In this document: positions 16,391 through 24,969 of the stretch, piece by piece
How the letters are laid out: every line of letters starts with the position of its first letter
How positions within the stretch are numbered: position 1 is the stretch's first letter
Source of the DNA: Tardiphaga sp.
Lineage (GTDB): Bacteria > Pseudomonadota > Alphaproteobacteria > Rhizobiales > Xanthobacteraceae
NCBI GenBank assembly: GCA_014377915.1
Contig: JACMOT010000225.1
Coordinates: 1-45,771, forward strand
Length of the DNA stretch: 45,771 bases
Direction of reading: 5' to 3'
Program-made: the position numbers and the translations under genes
Notes under the pieces: model-generated
Seen by the model: the letters and a program-made list of their open reading frames with translations, nothing else
The model's database searches: none
What the model was told of the DNA's origin: nothing

Positions 16391-17454
16391 GAAACAATGG
16401 CTCCTGTGGCGGGGGCTTTACTGTGCGCGGCGCCGGGAATGAACATATAGCAGGCGACTTGGTGGCCGGCGGCGTCGACCTGCGTCAGCTTCGGGCTGTC
16501 GCCGGAACACACCGCCTCGACGAACGGACATCGGGTGTGGAATCGGCAGCCCGACGGCGGATCGATCGGGTTCGGCGGATCGCCGGTGATCGGCGGCACC
16601 TGCGTGCGGTTATCGGGATCGGACGACGGCATCGCCGCCAGCAATGCACGCGTATAGGGATGCGCCGGCGTGTCCCAGACATCGTCGACCGGGCCGAGCT
16701 CGACGACTTCGCCAAGATACATCACCAGCACGCGGTCGGAGATGTAACGGACGACGTTGAGGTCGTGGCTGATGAACAGATAGGTCAGGCCGAATTCGCG
16801 CTTCAGATCGACCAGCAGGTTGAGCACCTGTGCCTCGACCGATTTGTCCAGCGCCGAGACGGCTTCATCGAGAATGACAAGGCGTGGCGACAGTGCCAGC
16901 GCGCGCGCGATGTTGACGCGCTGCCTCTGGCCACCAGAGATTTCGTGCGGGTAGCGGTTGGCGAAATTCTCCGGCCGCAATCCAACCTTGCCGAGCAGTT
17001 CGCGCGCCAGCGCCCGGGAGGCGTTTTCCGCCATGCCGTGAATCTTGGGACCGAAAGCGATCGACTCCTCGATGGTCAGCCGCGGATTGAGCGAGGCGTA
17101 GCTGTCCTGAAACACCATCTGCATGCCGCGGCGCAATTCACGCAAACTCAATTCGCGGCCAACGGCGCGGCCATCATAAATGATGTCGCCGGAATTGCGT
17201 TCCATCAGATGCATCAGCAGGCGCGCGGTGGTGGACTTGCCGCAGCCGGATTCGCCGACGATGCCGACGGTCTCGCCCTTGGCGATGGCGAACGATACGT
17301 TATCGACGGCACGCACGGTCTTGCTCTTGGCGAACAGTCCGCCTCGCACCGGAAAGTGCTTGGTGAGGCCGTCCACCCGCAGCAGCGGCTGGGCGACGCC
17401 GCCGACGTCGGGGAGCGGTTCGAGCATATCGATGGGTTCAATGTTTTCGGTCAT
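16387..17454 (-). CDS. ABC transporter ATPase, DppF/OppF type
   Basis: ATPase of 355 residues. The ATG at 17454 (MTENIEP...) is chosen: it lies 4 bp after the permease C stop and has GGAA upstream; a start at 17496 would lie inside the permease gene. Walker A GESGCGKS, signature SGGQRQR, Walker B LVILDEAVSALD and H-loop FISHD are intact. The C-terminal dipeptide-transporter domain has CRFHTRCPF. The Walker B context reads DEAVSALD instead of DEPTSALD, a variation common in F-type subunits. It forms the ATPase pair with the D-type subunit downstream. Confidence 0.93.
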   Translation of the reverse strand: MTENIEPIDMLEPLPDVGGVAQPLLRVDGLTKHFPVRGGLFAKSKTVRAVDNVSFAIAKGETVGIVGESGCGKSTTARLLMHLMERNSGDIIYDGRAVGRELSLRELRRGMQMVFQDSYASLNPRLTIEESIAFGPKIHGMAENASRALARELLGKVGLRPENFANRYPHEISGGQRQRVNIARALALSPRLVILDEAVSALDKSVEAQVLNLLVDLKREFGLTYLFISHDLNVVRYISDRVLVMYLGEVVELGPVDDVWDTPAHPYTRALLAAMPSSDPDNRTQVPPITGDPPNPIDPPSGCRFHTRCPFVEAVCSGDSPKLTQVDAAGHQVACYMFIPGAAHSKAPATGAIVS

Positions 17455-17458
17455 GACA

Positions 17459-18346
17459 TCAGTTCCGGATGTCCATGGCGCTGCGCATGCCATCACTCAC
17501 CAGGTTAAAACAGATCGAGACCGCGAAGATCATCGCGCCCGGGAGTGCCGCGACCCAGGGGTTGACGTAGATCGCGGTGCGCAGCGTGTTCAGCATCAGG
17601 CCCCATTCCGGCTCCGGCGGCTTGGTCCCGGGACCAAAGAAAGAAAGGCCGGCGGCCAGGATCATCGACACCGAGATCAGCCCGGTGGCGTAGACGAAGA
17701 TGGTGCCAAGCACATTGCCCAGCATGTGCACGCGCATGATGGTGAAGGCGTCGGCACCGGAAGCGCGCGCGGCCTCGACGAAATCCATGTTGCGCACACC
17801 GGTGGTGACGCTTTCGGCGACGCGGGTGATCTGCGGCACGAATACTACCGTGAGCGAGACGATCGAGTTGACGATGCCGGCGCCGAGCGCACCGGAGATC
17901 GCGATTGCCAGCAGCACCGACGGGAAGGCGTAGAAAATATCGATGGTGCGCATGATAGCGGTGTTGACCTTGCCGCCATTGTAGCCGGCGACGAGACCGA
18001 GCGAGGTCCCGATGATGAAGGCCAGAATCACCGGCAGGATGCCGATCAGCAGCGACAGCCTTCCGCCATAGATCAGCCGCGCCAGCATGTCGCGGCCGAG
18101 TTCGTCGGTACCGAGCGGATAATTCGGTGTGCCGATGTGGCGCAACCTTCGAATCATCGAACCCTGATACGGATCGGCAAGTCCGAGCCAGGGTGCGAAC
18201 AGCGCGCCCAGCAGGATCAGCAGCAAAATGAACGCACAGGCCATGCTGACCTTATCGCGGACGATGCGGCGTCCCACGGTGGCCCAATAGCCGCGCGCGG
18301 CGCTGGCGGGCGCGGCTTGCAGCGCGGTATCTGTCATCGCGGTCAT
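17459..18346 (-). CDS. ABC transporter permease, DppC type
   Basis: Inner-membrane permease of 295 residues. It has one N-terminal TM (about 33-55), a periplasmic stretch with LGTDELGRDMLARLIYGGR typical of DppC/OppC, and five further TM segments including the EAA loop (EAARASGAD). The start at 18346 is the first of two close ATGs (the other at 18337); neither has a strong ribosome site. It follows the permease B gene by 19 bp and is followed by ATPase F after 4 bp. Confidence 0.93.
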   Translation of the reverse strand: MTAMTDTALQAAPASAARGYWATVGRRIVRDKVSMACAFILLLILLGALFAPWLGLADPYQGSMIRRLRHIGTPNYPLGTDELGRDMLARLIYGGRLSLLIGILPVILAFIIGTSLGLVAGYNGGKVNTAIMRTIDIFYAFPSVLLAIAISGALGAGIVNSIVSLTVVFVPQITRVAESVTTGVRNMDFVEAARASGADAFTIMRVHMLGNVLGTIFVYATGLISVSMILAAGLSFFGPGTKPPEPEWGLMLNTLRTAIYVNPWVAALPGAMIFAVSICFNLVSDGMRSAMDIRN

Positions 18347-18365
18347 GAGGTTTTGTCCAGCATGG

Positions 18366-19319
18366 TCAGCTCCGCTTGATGCGCGGATCGATCGAGGCTT
18401 GCGCGATATCGACCAGGAGATTGAGGAACACGAAGAACAGCGCCAGCACCAGGATGGTACCCTGCAGCAGTGGCAGGTCGCGCTGGAAGATGGCGGAATT
18501 CAGCAACAGGCCGGAGCCCGGCCAGGAGAACACGGTCTCGATCAGGATCGAGCCGCCGAGCATGTAACCGAGCTGCAGGCCCATCACCGCCAGCGCCGTC
18601 GGCGCGGCGTTCTTGATAACGTGGCGAAACACCTTTGTTTCGCGCAGGCCTTTTGCGCGCAAGGCTTCGACAAAGTCCTGCGAGAGGATGTCGCCGGTCA
18701 GCGCGCGCACGGTGCGGGTGACGATGCCCATCGGAATCACCGAGGTCGTGATCGCCGGCAGCACCAAATATCGGATGTGCTCCCAGTCCCACGCCCAGGA
18801 GCCGGAGCCGCCGGGACCGGCGCCGACGGCGGGCAGCCAGTTGAGCTGCACCGAGAAGATGATGACCAGTACCATGCCGAGCCAATAATGCGGCACCGAG
18901 ACGCCGGCGATGGCGATCGAGGTTGCCACCTTGTCGACCCAGGTATCGCGAAAATAGCCGGCGATCAGGCCGAAGAACAGGCCGAGCGAGAAGCCGATCG
19001 CCGCGGCGGCAATCGCCAGCGTCACGGTGTTGCCGACCGCGCGCAGCACTTCGGCGAGTACCGGGCGGCCGGTGGCGATGGAATTGCCGAGGTCGCCATG
19101 CAGCGCGCGCCACAGCCACAGGCCGAACTGCACCGGCAATGGACGATCAAAGCCATAGGCGATGCGCAGCTGCGCAGCCAGCTCCTGCGAGGCGTCGGCA
19201 GGGAGAATCGCGACCAGGGGATCGCCGGGGGTGATGTGCACCAATAGGAAGCACACCAGCGCCACGCTGACGACAATCGGGATCACATAGACGATACGTC
19301 GCACGATATAGACGAACAA
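18366..19319 (-). CDS. ABC transporter permease, DppB type
   Basis: Inner-membrane permease of 317 residues with about six TM segments. N-terminal features of DppB/OppB: a first TM (about 9-29), then HITPGDP, and a periplasmic domain (LRIAYGFDRPLPVQFGLWL). The EAA loop is visible as EALRAKGL. It is the partner of the C-type permease 19 bp downstream. A palindromic repeat (19361-19493) separates it from the solute-binding protein gene upstream, which may uncouple their mRNA levels. Confidence 0.93.
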   Translation of the reverse strand: MFVYIVRRIVYVIPIVVSVALVCFLLVHITPGDPLVAILPADASQELAAQLRIAYGFDRPLPVQFGLWLWRALHGDLGNSIATGRPVLAEVLRAVGNTVTLAIAAAAIGFSLGLFFGLIAGYFRDTWVDKVATSIAIAGVSVPHYWLGMVLVIIFSVQLNWLPAVGAGPGGSGSWAWDWEHIRYLVLPAITTSVIPMGIVTRTVRALTGDILSQDFVEALRAKGLRETKVFRHVIKNAAPTALAVMGLQLGYMLGGSILIETVFSWPGSGLLLNSAIFQRDLPLLQGTILVLALFFVFLNLLVDIAQASIDPRIKRS

Positions 19320-19360
19320 AGGTCACCTTCGATTCAGAGCAGAACCCGCGGGCTCTATCT

Positions 19361-19493
19361 TCCTTCTCCCCTTGTGGGAAAAGGTGACACGGCCGAAGGC
19401 CGTGACGGATGAGGGGTAGCTGCCGGGCGCGGCATTACTCCTCACCCGTCTTCGCTTCGCGAAGCCACCCTCTCCGACAAGGGGAGAGGGAAG
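19361..19493. repeat. palindromic intergenic repeat, copy A
   Basis: Begins TCCTTCTCCCCTTGTGGGA and ends with a near-complement (ACAAGGGGAGAGGG), with an inner GATGAGGGG/CCTCACCC pair. Copy B at 23063-23203 shares both ends and the inner blocks in the same orientation. It sits within the transporter operon, between the binding-protein and permease B genes. Confidence 0.85.
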
Positions 19494-19511
19494 AAACGCG
19501 CTTTGCTCAGC

Positions 19512-21179
19512 TTACGGCGCGATAGATACCGGTGAAAAATCGACAAACCAGCTCTTCGGCTGCACGAAGCCCTTGATCTTCGGGCTCAGCGCGCGCGGAC
19601 CGACGTCGTGGGCGACGTAGAGAAATGCGGCATCGTCGATCGAGGCAGCGTTCAGCTCGGCCAGCGCTTCATCACGTGCCGAGGCGTCGAAGGTGGTGCG
19701 GGCCTTGGTCACCAACTCGTCGAACTTCGGATTGTTGATGAAGCCCCAGTTGTTGGACACCGGCGGCGCCATCGACGACTGCAGAAAGCGCACCAGTGCG
19801 AAGAACGGGTCCATCGCCGCATAGGTCACGTTGGTGGCGTTGGAGCCGTTCGCAGAGGGATCCTTGGCGCCGCGACGCCAGTTGGTGAACAGCGTGTTCC
19901 ATTCGATGACATCGAGCTTGACGTCGAAATAGCACTCCGCCAGCGCCTGCTGCATGTATTCGTTCATCGGCAGCGGCAGCATCTGGCCGGAGCCCGATGC
20001 CGAGGTCTGCACTTTCACTTCGAGCTTCTTGGTCGGGCCGAAGCCGGCTTCCTTCATCAGCTTCTGCGCGCCTGCGAGATCATACTTGATCTCGAAAGTC
20101 GGCTTGCCACGCCACGGATGGCCGGGCTCGAAGGTACCGGTCGCCGGCACCATCAGGCCGGCCATCAGACCGTCCTTCAGCCCTTCGCGGTCGATGCAGA
20201 GATTGGCGGCCTTGCGGACGCGGATATCATTCCACGGCGAGCCCTCGACGCGGGAGAACTGCCACGGCCAGACATGCGGCTGCTCGTTCTTCTCAATCTT
20301 GAAGCCGCGCGCGTTGATTTCCTTGACGGCATCGGGCGCCGGCGCCTCGATCCAGTCGACCTGGCCGGACAGCAGCGCCGCGGTGCGGGCATTGGCTTCC
20401 GGCATCGGCAGCAGCAGCAGCTTGTCGACATGGGGGACGCGGGCCTTGTCCCAGTAATTATCGTTCTTCGCCAGTTCGAGCCGCTCGCGCGGCGTGAATT
20501 TCGACATCTTCCACGGACCGGTGCCGGCTGGCTCGCGGGCGAACGCCGCCCAGGCCGCCTGCGACTTCGCCTTGGCGTCGGCGCCCTCGGCCTTGTCGAA
20601 AAATGACTGCCACTTGGTCGGGCTCGCCATATAGAGATTGGTGAGATTGATCGGCAGGAACGAATCCGGCTCCTTGGTCATCAGCTCGACGGTCATATCG
20701 TCGATCTTCTTCGCCGACACCAGCGTCGGCATGCGTGACGCGGTGACGCCGACCTGGCTGGCATCGAATTGCAAAGCATCCTGCTTCAGCACCTTCTCGA
20801 CGTTCCACACCACGGCGTCGGCATTGAAGGCCGAGCCATCGTGAAAGGTGACGCCGGGACGCAGCTTGAAGGTCCATTTCTTCTTGTCGGAATCATCGAC
20901 CTTCCACTCGGTAGCGAGACCGGGAATCACGACGCTCGCCTTGGTTGCGGATGACAGGTCCCACATCGTCAAGCCGTCATACATCGTCACGCCGGTAAAG
21001 CGATTGCCTTCAAAACCCTGATCGGGCTGACCCAGCGTACGTGGAATATCCGCCGCCGTCATACCGATGCGCAGCACCGTCTCGGCGCCGGCGATCTGCG
21101 GCAGGGTGAGCGCTGTCGCCACGCTCAACATCGCAATCGCCATCGCAAGACGGCTCTTTTTCGGCTTCTCGATACGCAT
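19512..21179 (-). CDS. peptide-type ABC solute-binding protein (SBP_bac_5), operon member
   Basis: Periplasmic binding protein of 555 residues, first gene of the transporter operon. The ATG at 21179 (MRIEKPKK...) starts a clear signal peptide (hydrophobic core about 12-28, cleavage near AGA-ET), with AGGA upstream. Longer readings from the same frame would cross the promoter. Family features: PGLATEWKVDD, GVTFHDGSAFNADAVVWN, GTGPWKM and MPEANARTAALLSGQVDWIE. DppA/OppA-type proteins capture peptides, opines, nickel complexes or other amide compounds; this one is not assignable further. A sigma-54 promoter lies at 21242-21257. Confidence 0.93.
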   Translation of the reverse strand: MRIEKPKKSRLAMAIAMLSVATALTLPQIAGAETVLRIGMTAADIPRTLGQPDQGFEGNRFTGVTMYDGLTMWDLSSATKASVVIPGLATEWKVDDSDKKKWTFKLRPGVTFHDGSAFNADAVVWNVEKVLKQDALQFDASQVGVTASRMPTLVSAKKIDDMTVELMTKEPDSFLPINLTNLYMASPTKWQSFFDKAEGADAKAKSQAAWAAFAREPAGTGPWKMSKFTPRERLELAKNDNYWDKARVPHVDKLLLLPMPEANARTAALLSGQVDWIEAPAPDAVKEINARGFKIEKNEQPHVWPWQFSRVEGSPWNDIRVRKAANLCIDREGLKDGLMAGLMVPATGTFEPGHPWRGKPTFEIKYDLAGAQKLMKEAGFGPTKKLEVKVQTSASGSGQMLPLPMNEYMQQALAECYFDVKLDVIEWNTLFTNWRRGAKDPSANGSNATNVTYAAMDPFFALVRFLQSSMAPPVSNNWGFINNPKFDELVTKARTTFDASARDEALAELNAASIDDAAFLYVAHDVGPRALSPKIKGFVQPKSWFVDFSPVSIAP

Positions 21180-21241
21180 CAATGTCAGTCCTATTGAATG
21201 GATGGCTCGGCGTCTCAGCCTAACCTGCTGGCTAATTCTTA

Positions 21242-21257
21242 TGCAACGCCCGTGCCA
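21242..21257 (-). promoter_or_regulatory. sigma-54 promoter for the ABC-amidase operon
   Basis: On the minus strand this reads TGGCACGGGCGTTGCA, matching the -24/-12 consensus TGGCACG-N4-TTGCA, with the invariant GG and GC ten bases apart. Transcription would start near 21230, about 50 bases before the ATG at 21179. An enhancer-binding protein is required; I found no convincing NtrC site in the gap. Confidence 0.82.
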
Positions 21258-21339
21258 GCGTCGACATTTCCAGGGTCCGGTGACTCGACACGCGGCACTC
21301 TGTCCACGGGATGCGCAGCGAGGCAGCGAATACCGATTG

Positions 21340-21355
21340 TGGCACCAGCCTTGCA
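21340..21355 (+). promoter_or_regulatory. sigma-54 promoter for the second binding-protein gene
   Basis: TGGCACCAGCCTTGCA, with the invariant GG and GC ten bases apart, differs from the consensus TGGCACG-N4-TTGCA only at the seventh base. Transcription would start near 21366, about 30 bases before the ATG at 21397. It is back-to-back with the minus-strand sigma-54 promoter; 82 bp separate the two elements. Confidence 0.8.
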
Positions 21356-21396
21356 AGTAATACGCGACTCTTACCCGCCCCAAGGGAGCCTGGTTC

Positions 21397-22995
21397 ATGC
21401 GCGTTCGGAATTCGATCATTGTTGCGGCCATCGCTGCCGTTTTAGGCGCCACCGCGCCGGCGCAAGCCGAATCGGTTGTGCGCTACGGTATCTCGATGGC
21501 GGACATTCCGCTGACCACCGGTCAGCCCGACCGCGGCGCCGGGGCCTACCAGTTCACCGGCTATACGATCTACGATCCGCTGGTGGCATGGGAGATGGAC
21601 GTGTCGGATCGTCCCGGCAAGCTGATCCCCGGCCTCGCCACCGAATGGAAGGTCGATGCCGCCGACAAGACCAAGTGGCGCTTCAATTTGCGCCAGGGCG
21701 TCAAATTCCATGATGGCAGCGACTTCAATGCCGACGCGGTGATCTGGAATCTCGACAAGGTGCTGAACGAGAAGGCACCGCATTTCGACAAACGCCAGAG
21801 CGCGCAGGTCAAGACCCGCCTGCCCTCGGTCGCGAGCTACGCCAAGATCGACGATTCAACCGTCGAGATCACCACCAAGACCGTCGACTCCTTCTTTCCG
21901 TACCAGATGCTCTGGTTCCTGGTCTCCAGCCCGGCACAGTACGAGAAGGTCGGCAAGGACTGGGACAAGTTCGCAGCCACCCCCTCCGGCACCGGCCCGT
22001 TCAAATTGACCAAACTGGTGCCGCGCGAACTCGCCGAGCTCAGCAAGAACCCTGATTACTGGGACAAGAAGCGGATTGCGAAAGTCGACAGGCTGGTGCT
22101 GGTGCCGATGCCGGAAGCCCTGACCCGCACCAACGCGCTGCTGGCCGGCCAGGTCGACCTGATCGAGACGCCCGCGCCGGACGCCGTGCCACAGCTCAAG
22201 TCGGCGGGCATGAAGATCGTCGACAACGTCACGCCGCATGTCTGGAATTATCATCTCAGCGTGCTGCCGGGCTCGCCCTGGACCGACGTCCGGCTGCGCA
22301 AGGCCCTCAACCTGGCCATCGACCGCGACGCCGTGGTCGGCCTGATGAACGGTCTTGCCAAGCCGGCGATCGGCCAGGTCGATCCGTCCTCCCCGTGGTT
22401 CGGCAAGCCGACGTTCAAGATCAAATACGATCTCGCCGAAGCCAAGAAACTGGTCAAGGAAGCCGGCTACGGCCCGGACAAGCCGCTGAAGGCGACCTTC
22501 ATCATCGCCAATGGCGGCACGGGCCAGATGCTGTCGCTGCCGATGAACGAATTCCTGCAGCAGAGCTTCAAGGAAATCGGCGTCGAGGTCGAATTCAAGG
22601 TGGTCGAGCTCGAAGTTCTCTACACCGCCTGGCGCAAAGGCGCGGCCGACGACAGCATGAAGGGCATCACCGCCAACAACATCGCTTACGTCACCTCCGA
22701 CCCGCTTTACGCCATCGTCCGCTTCTTCGACTCGCGCCAGGTCGCGCCGGTCGGCGTCAACTGGGGCGGCTACAAGAACCCGAAGGTCGATGCGCTGATC
22801 GATGAAGCCAAGAACAGCTTCGACGCGGCCAAGCAGGACGAACTGATCGCGCAGGCGCATTCGCTGATCGTCGATGACGCGGTACTGGTCTGGGTTGTGC
22901 ACGACACCAACCCGCATGCACTGTCGCCGAAGGTGAAGAAGTTCGTGCAGGCGCAGCACTGGTTTCAGGACCTGACCACGATCAGCATGGACTGA
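21397..22995 (+). CDS. peptide-type ABC solute-binding protein (SBP_bac_5), divergent paralogue
   Basis: Periplasmic binding protein of 532 residues with a signal peptide (core about 6-20, cleavage after AQA). The ATG at 21397 has GGGAG upstream. It is a clear paralogue of the operon's binding protein: PGLATEWKVD, GVKFHDGSDFNADAVIWN, SGTGPFKL and MPEALTRTNALLAGQVDLIE occur in the same order. It has no permease or ATPase genes of its own, so it probably feeds the transporter encoded by the divergent operon and widens its substrate range. A sigma-54 promoter at 21340-21355 suggests co-regulation. Confidence 0.93.
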   Translation: MRVRNSIIVAAIAAVLGATAPAQAESVVRYGISMADIPLTTGQPDRGAGAYQFTGYTIYDPLVAWEMDVSDRPGKLIPGLATEWKVDAADKTKWRFNLRQGVKFHDGSDFNADAVIWNLDKVLNEKAPHFDKRQSAQVKTRLPSVASYAKIDDSTVEITTKTVDSFFPYQMLWFLVSSPAQYEKVGKDWDKFAATPSGTGPFKLTKLVPRELAELSKNPDYWDKKRIAKVDRLVLVPMPEALTRTNALLAGQVDLIETPAPDAVPQLKSAGMKIVDNVTPHVWNYHLSVLPGSPWTDVRLRKALNLAIDRDAVVGLMNGLAKPAIGQVDPSSPWFGKPTFKIKYDLAEAKKLVKEAGYGPDKPLKATFIIANGGTGQMLSLPMNEFLQQSFKEIGVEVEFKVVELEVLYTAWRKGAADDSMKGITANNIAYVTSDPLYAIVRFFDSRQVAPVGVNWGGYKNPKVDALIDEAKNSFDAAKQDELIAQAHSLIVDDAVLVWVVHDTNPHALSPKVKKFVQAQHWFQDLTTISMD

Positions 22996-23062
22996 GCTCG
23001 CATCTATTGATGTGAATGCGATCAGGCGTCGCCGAGCCATCGGCGACCCCTTTCCTTTTTTC

Positions 23063-23203
23063 TTCCTTCTCCCCTTGTGGGAGAAGGTGGCGCCGGCGAA
23101 TTCGGCGTCGGATGAGGGGAGCGACGGAGCTCCTCTGCACCCCTCACCCGTCTCGACACGCTACGCGCGTCGATCCACCCTCTCCCACAAGGGGAGAGGG
23201 AGG
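23063..23203. repeat. palindromic intergenic repeat, copy B
   Basis: Starts TTCCTTCTCCCCTTGTGGGA, ends CTCCCACAAGGGGAGAGGG and has the inner GATGAGGGG and CCCCTCACCCGTC blocks of copy A. The termini can pair to form a long hairpin. It lies between the second binding-protein gene and the GH13 gene. Confidence 0.85.
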
Positions 23204-23269
23204 AAAGAATCGGAACCACTGCCCGGCCGATGACTTGAACCGCATCTTCCACGCCAATCGGTGCGCCGC

Positions 23270-24961
23270 ATGATCGACGACCTCTGGTACAAGAACGCCG
23301 TATTCTATTGTCTCTCGGTAGGCAGTTTCATGGATGCCGACGGCGACGGCGTCGGTGACTTCAAGGGACTGACGCGGCGGCTGGATTATCTCGACGGGCT
23401 CGGCGTCACCGCGATCTGGCTGATGCCCTTTCAACCCTCGCCCGGCCGCGACGACGGCTACGATATCTCCGATTATTACGGCGTCGATCCGAAGTACGGC
23501 TCGCTCGGCGATTTCGTCGAGTTTACCCATGGCTGTCACCAGCGCGGCATCCGCGTCATCATCGATCTCGTGGTCAACCACACCTCGGACCAACACGGCT
23601 GGTTCAAGGATGCGAAGAGGTCGCCCGACTCGAAGTATCGTGACTGGTACGTTTGGTCCGACAAGAAGCCTGCCAACGCCAACAAGGGCATGGTGTTTCC
23701 CGGCGTGCAGAAATCCACCTGGACGCGCGAGAAGGACGCGGCGTCCTGGTTCTTTCACCGCTTCTATGATTTCCAGCCCGACCTCAACACCTCGAACCCG
23801 CACGTACAGGCCGAGATCCTGAAGATCATGGGGTTCTGGCTACAGCTCGGCGTGTCCGGTTTTCGCATGGATGCGGTGCCGTTCGTGATCGCCACCAAGG
23901 GACCGAAGGTCAACAAGCCCGACGAACAATACGACATGCTGCGCGGCTTCCGGGAATACCTGCAATGGCGCAAGGGCGACGCCATCATCCTCGCGGAAGC
24001 CAATGTCGAGCCCGAAACCGACATGGAGTATTTTGGCGATGACGGCGATCGCATGCAGATGATGTTCAACTTCCACGTCAACCAGAACCTGTTCTACGCG
24101 CTGGCGTCCGGCGACTCCCGCCCATTGGCCGCTGCGCTGAAGGTGACCAGGCAGCGCCCAGCGACGGCGCAATGGGGCCTGTTCCTGCGCAACCATGACG
24201 AGCTCGACCTTGGCCGCCTCAGCGAGCAACAGCGCGCGACCGTGTTCGAGAAATTCGGCCCCGACAAATCGATGCAGCTCTATGACCGCGGCATCCGGCG
24301 CCGCCTCGCGCCAATGCTGGGCGGCGACCGCCGCCGGCTCGAACTGGCCTACAGCCTGATGTATTCGCTACCGGGCACGCCGGTGCTGCGCTATGGCGAC
24401 GAGATCGCGATGGGGGACGATCTCAGCCTGCCGGAGCGCAACTGCGCGCGTACGCCCATGCAATGGTCGAGCGAGCCGCAAGCCGGCTTTACCAAGCACG
24501 ACAGGCCGAAGAACCCAGTGATCGACAAGGGCCCGTTTGGCTATACGCACGTCAATGTCGCCATGCAGCGCCGCGATCCCAATTCCATGCTGAACTGGAC
24601 CGAGCGCATGATCCGGATGCGCAAGGAGGTTCCGGAGATCGGCTGGGGCGATTTTGTGATCGTCCCGACCCGCAACCCGGCGGTGCTGGCGATTCGCTAT
24701 GACTGGCGCAACAATTCGGTGCTGTTCGTGCATAATCTTGATGAGAAGCCGTGCGAAGTATCATTCGCGGTCGGCCTCAGGACCGAGCAGGACGGACACC
24801 TGATCAATCTGCTCGCCGAGGACCACAGCCATGCCGACGATAAGGGCAGGCATCATCTGATGCTGGAAGCCTATGCCTATCGCTGGTACCGCGTCGGCGG
24901 ACTGGATTATCTGTTGCGGCGAAGCGACATCGACGGCGAGACGCAAGGGCATCCCGCATAG
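23270..24961 (+). CDS. GH13 enzyme, trehalose synthase-like
   Basis: Cytoplasmic alpha-amylase family enzyme of 563 residues from the ATG at 23270 (MIDDLWYKNA...). Order: calcium-type loop DADGDGVGD (22-30), VVNHTSDQH (101-109), nucleophile Asp201 in GFRMDAVPF, acid/base Glu243 in ILAEANVEP, and Asp310 in FLRNHDELD, so the active site is complete. WYKNAVFY and the overall pattern fit TreS (maltose to trehalose isomerisation, GH13_16). No maltokinase domain and no glgE, glgB or pep2 neighbour are seen, so an amylosucrase-like or other glucosyltransferase role cannot be excluded. It converges with ispE (8-bp gap). Confidence 0.85.
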   Translation: MIDDLWYKNAVFYCLSVGSFMDADGDGVGDFKGLTRRLDYLDGLGVTAIWLMPFQPSPGRDDGYDISDYYGVDPKYGSLGDFVEFTHGCHQRGIRVIIDLVVNHTSDQHGWFKDAKRSPDSKYRDWYVWSDKKPANANKGMVFPGVQKSTWTREKDAASWFFHRFYDFQPDLNTSNPHVQAEILKIMGFWLQLGVSGFRMDAVPFVIATKGPKVNKPDEQYDMLRGFREYLQWRKGDAIILAEANVEPETDMEYFGDDGDRMQMMFNFHVNQNLFYALASGDSRPLAAALKVTRQRPATAQWGLFLRNHDELDLGRLSEQQRATVFEKFGPDKSMQLYDRGIRRRLAPMLGGDRRRLELAYSLMYSLPGTPVLRYGDEIAMGDDLSLPERNCARTPMQWSSEPQAGFTKHDRPKNPVIDKGPFGYTHVNVAMQRRDPNSMLNWTERMIRMRKEVPEIGWGDFVIVPTRNPAVLAIRYDWRNNSVLFVHNLDEKPCEVSFAVGLRTEQDGHLINLLAEDHSHADDKGRHHLMLEAYAYRWYRVGGLDYLLRRSDIDGETQGHPA

Positions 24962-24969
24962 CGATCACG

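Noticed and set aside
17180..18379. 399-codon open frame on the plus strand
   Set aside because: Covers the antisense of ATPase F and permease C genes; shadow composition.
19361..19493. Possible CRISPR or insertion-sequence remnant
   Set aside because: The repeat has two copies only in the window, is palindromic and has no spacer periodicity, transposase reading frame or target-site duplication that I can see.
21258..21339. NtrC binding site between the sigma-54 promoters
   Set aside because: No TGC-N11-GCA type dyad was found. A loose GTCGA...TCGAC pair with a 20-bp spacer is too weak to call.
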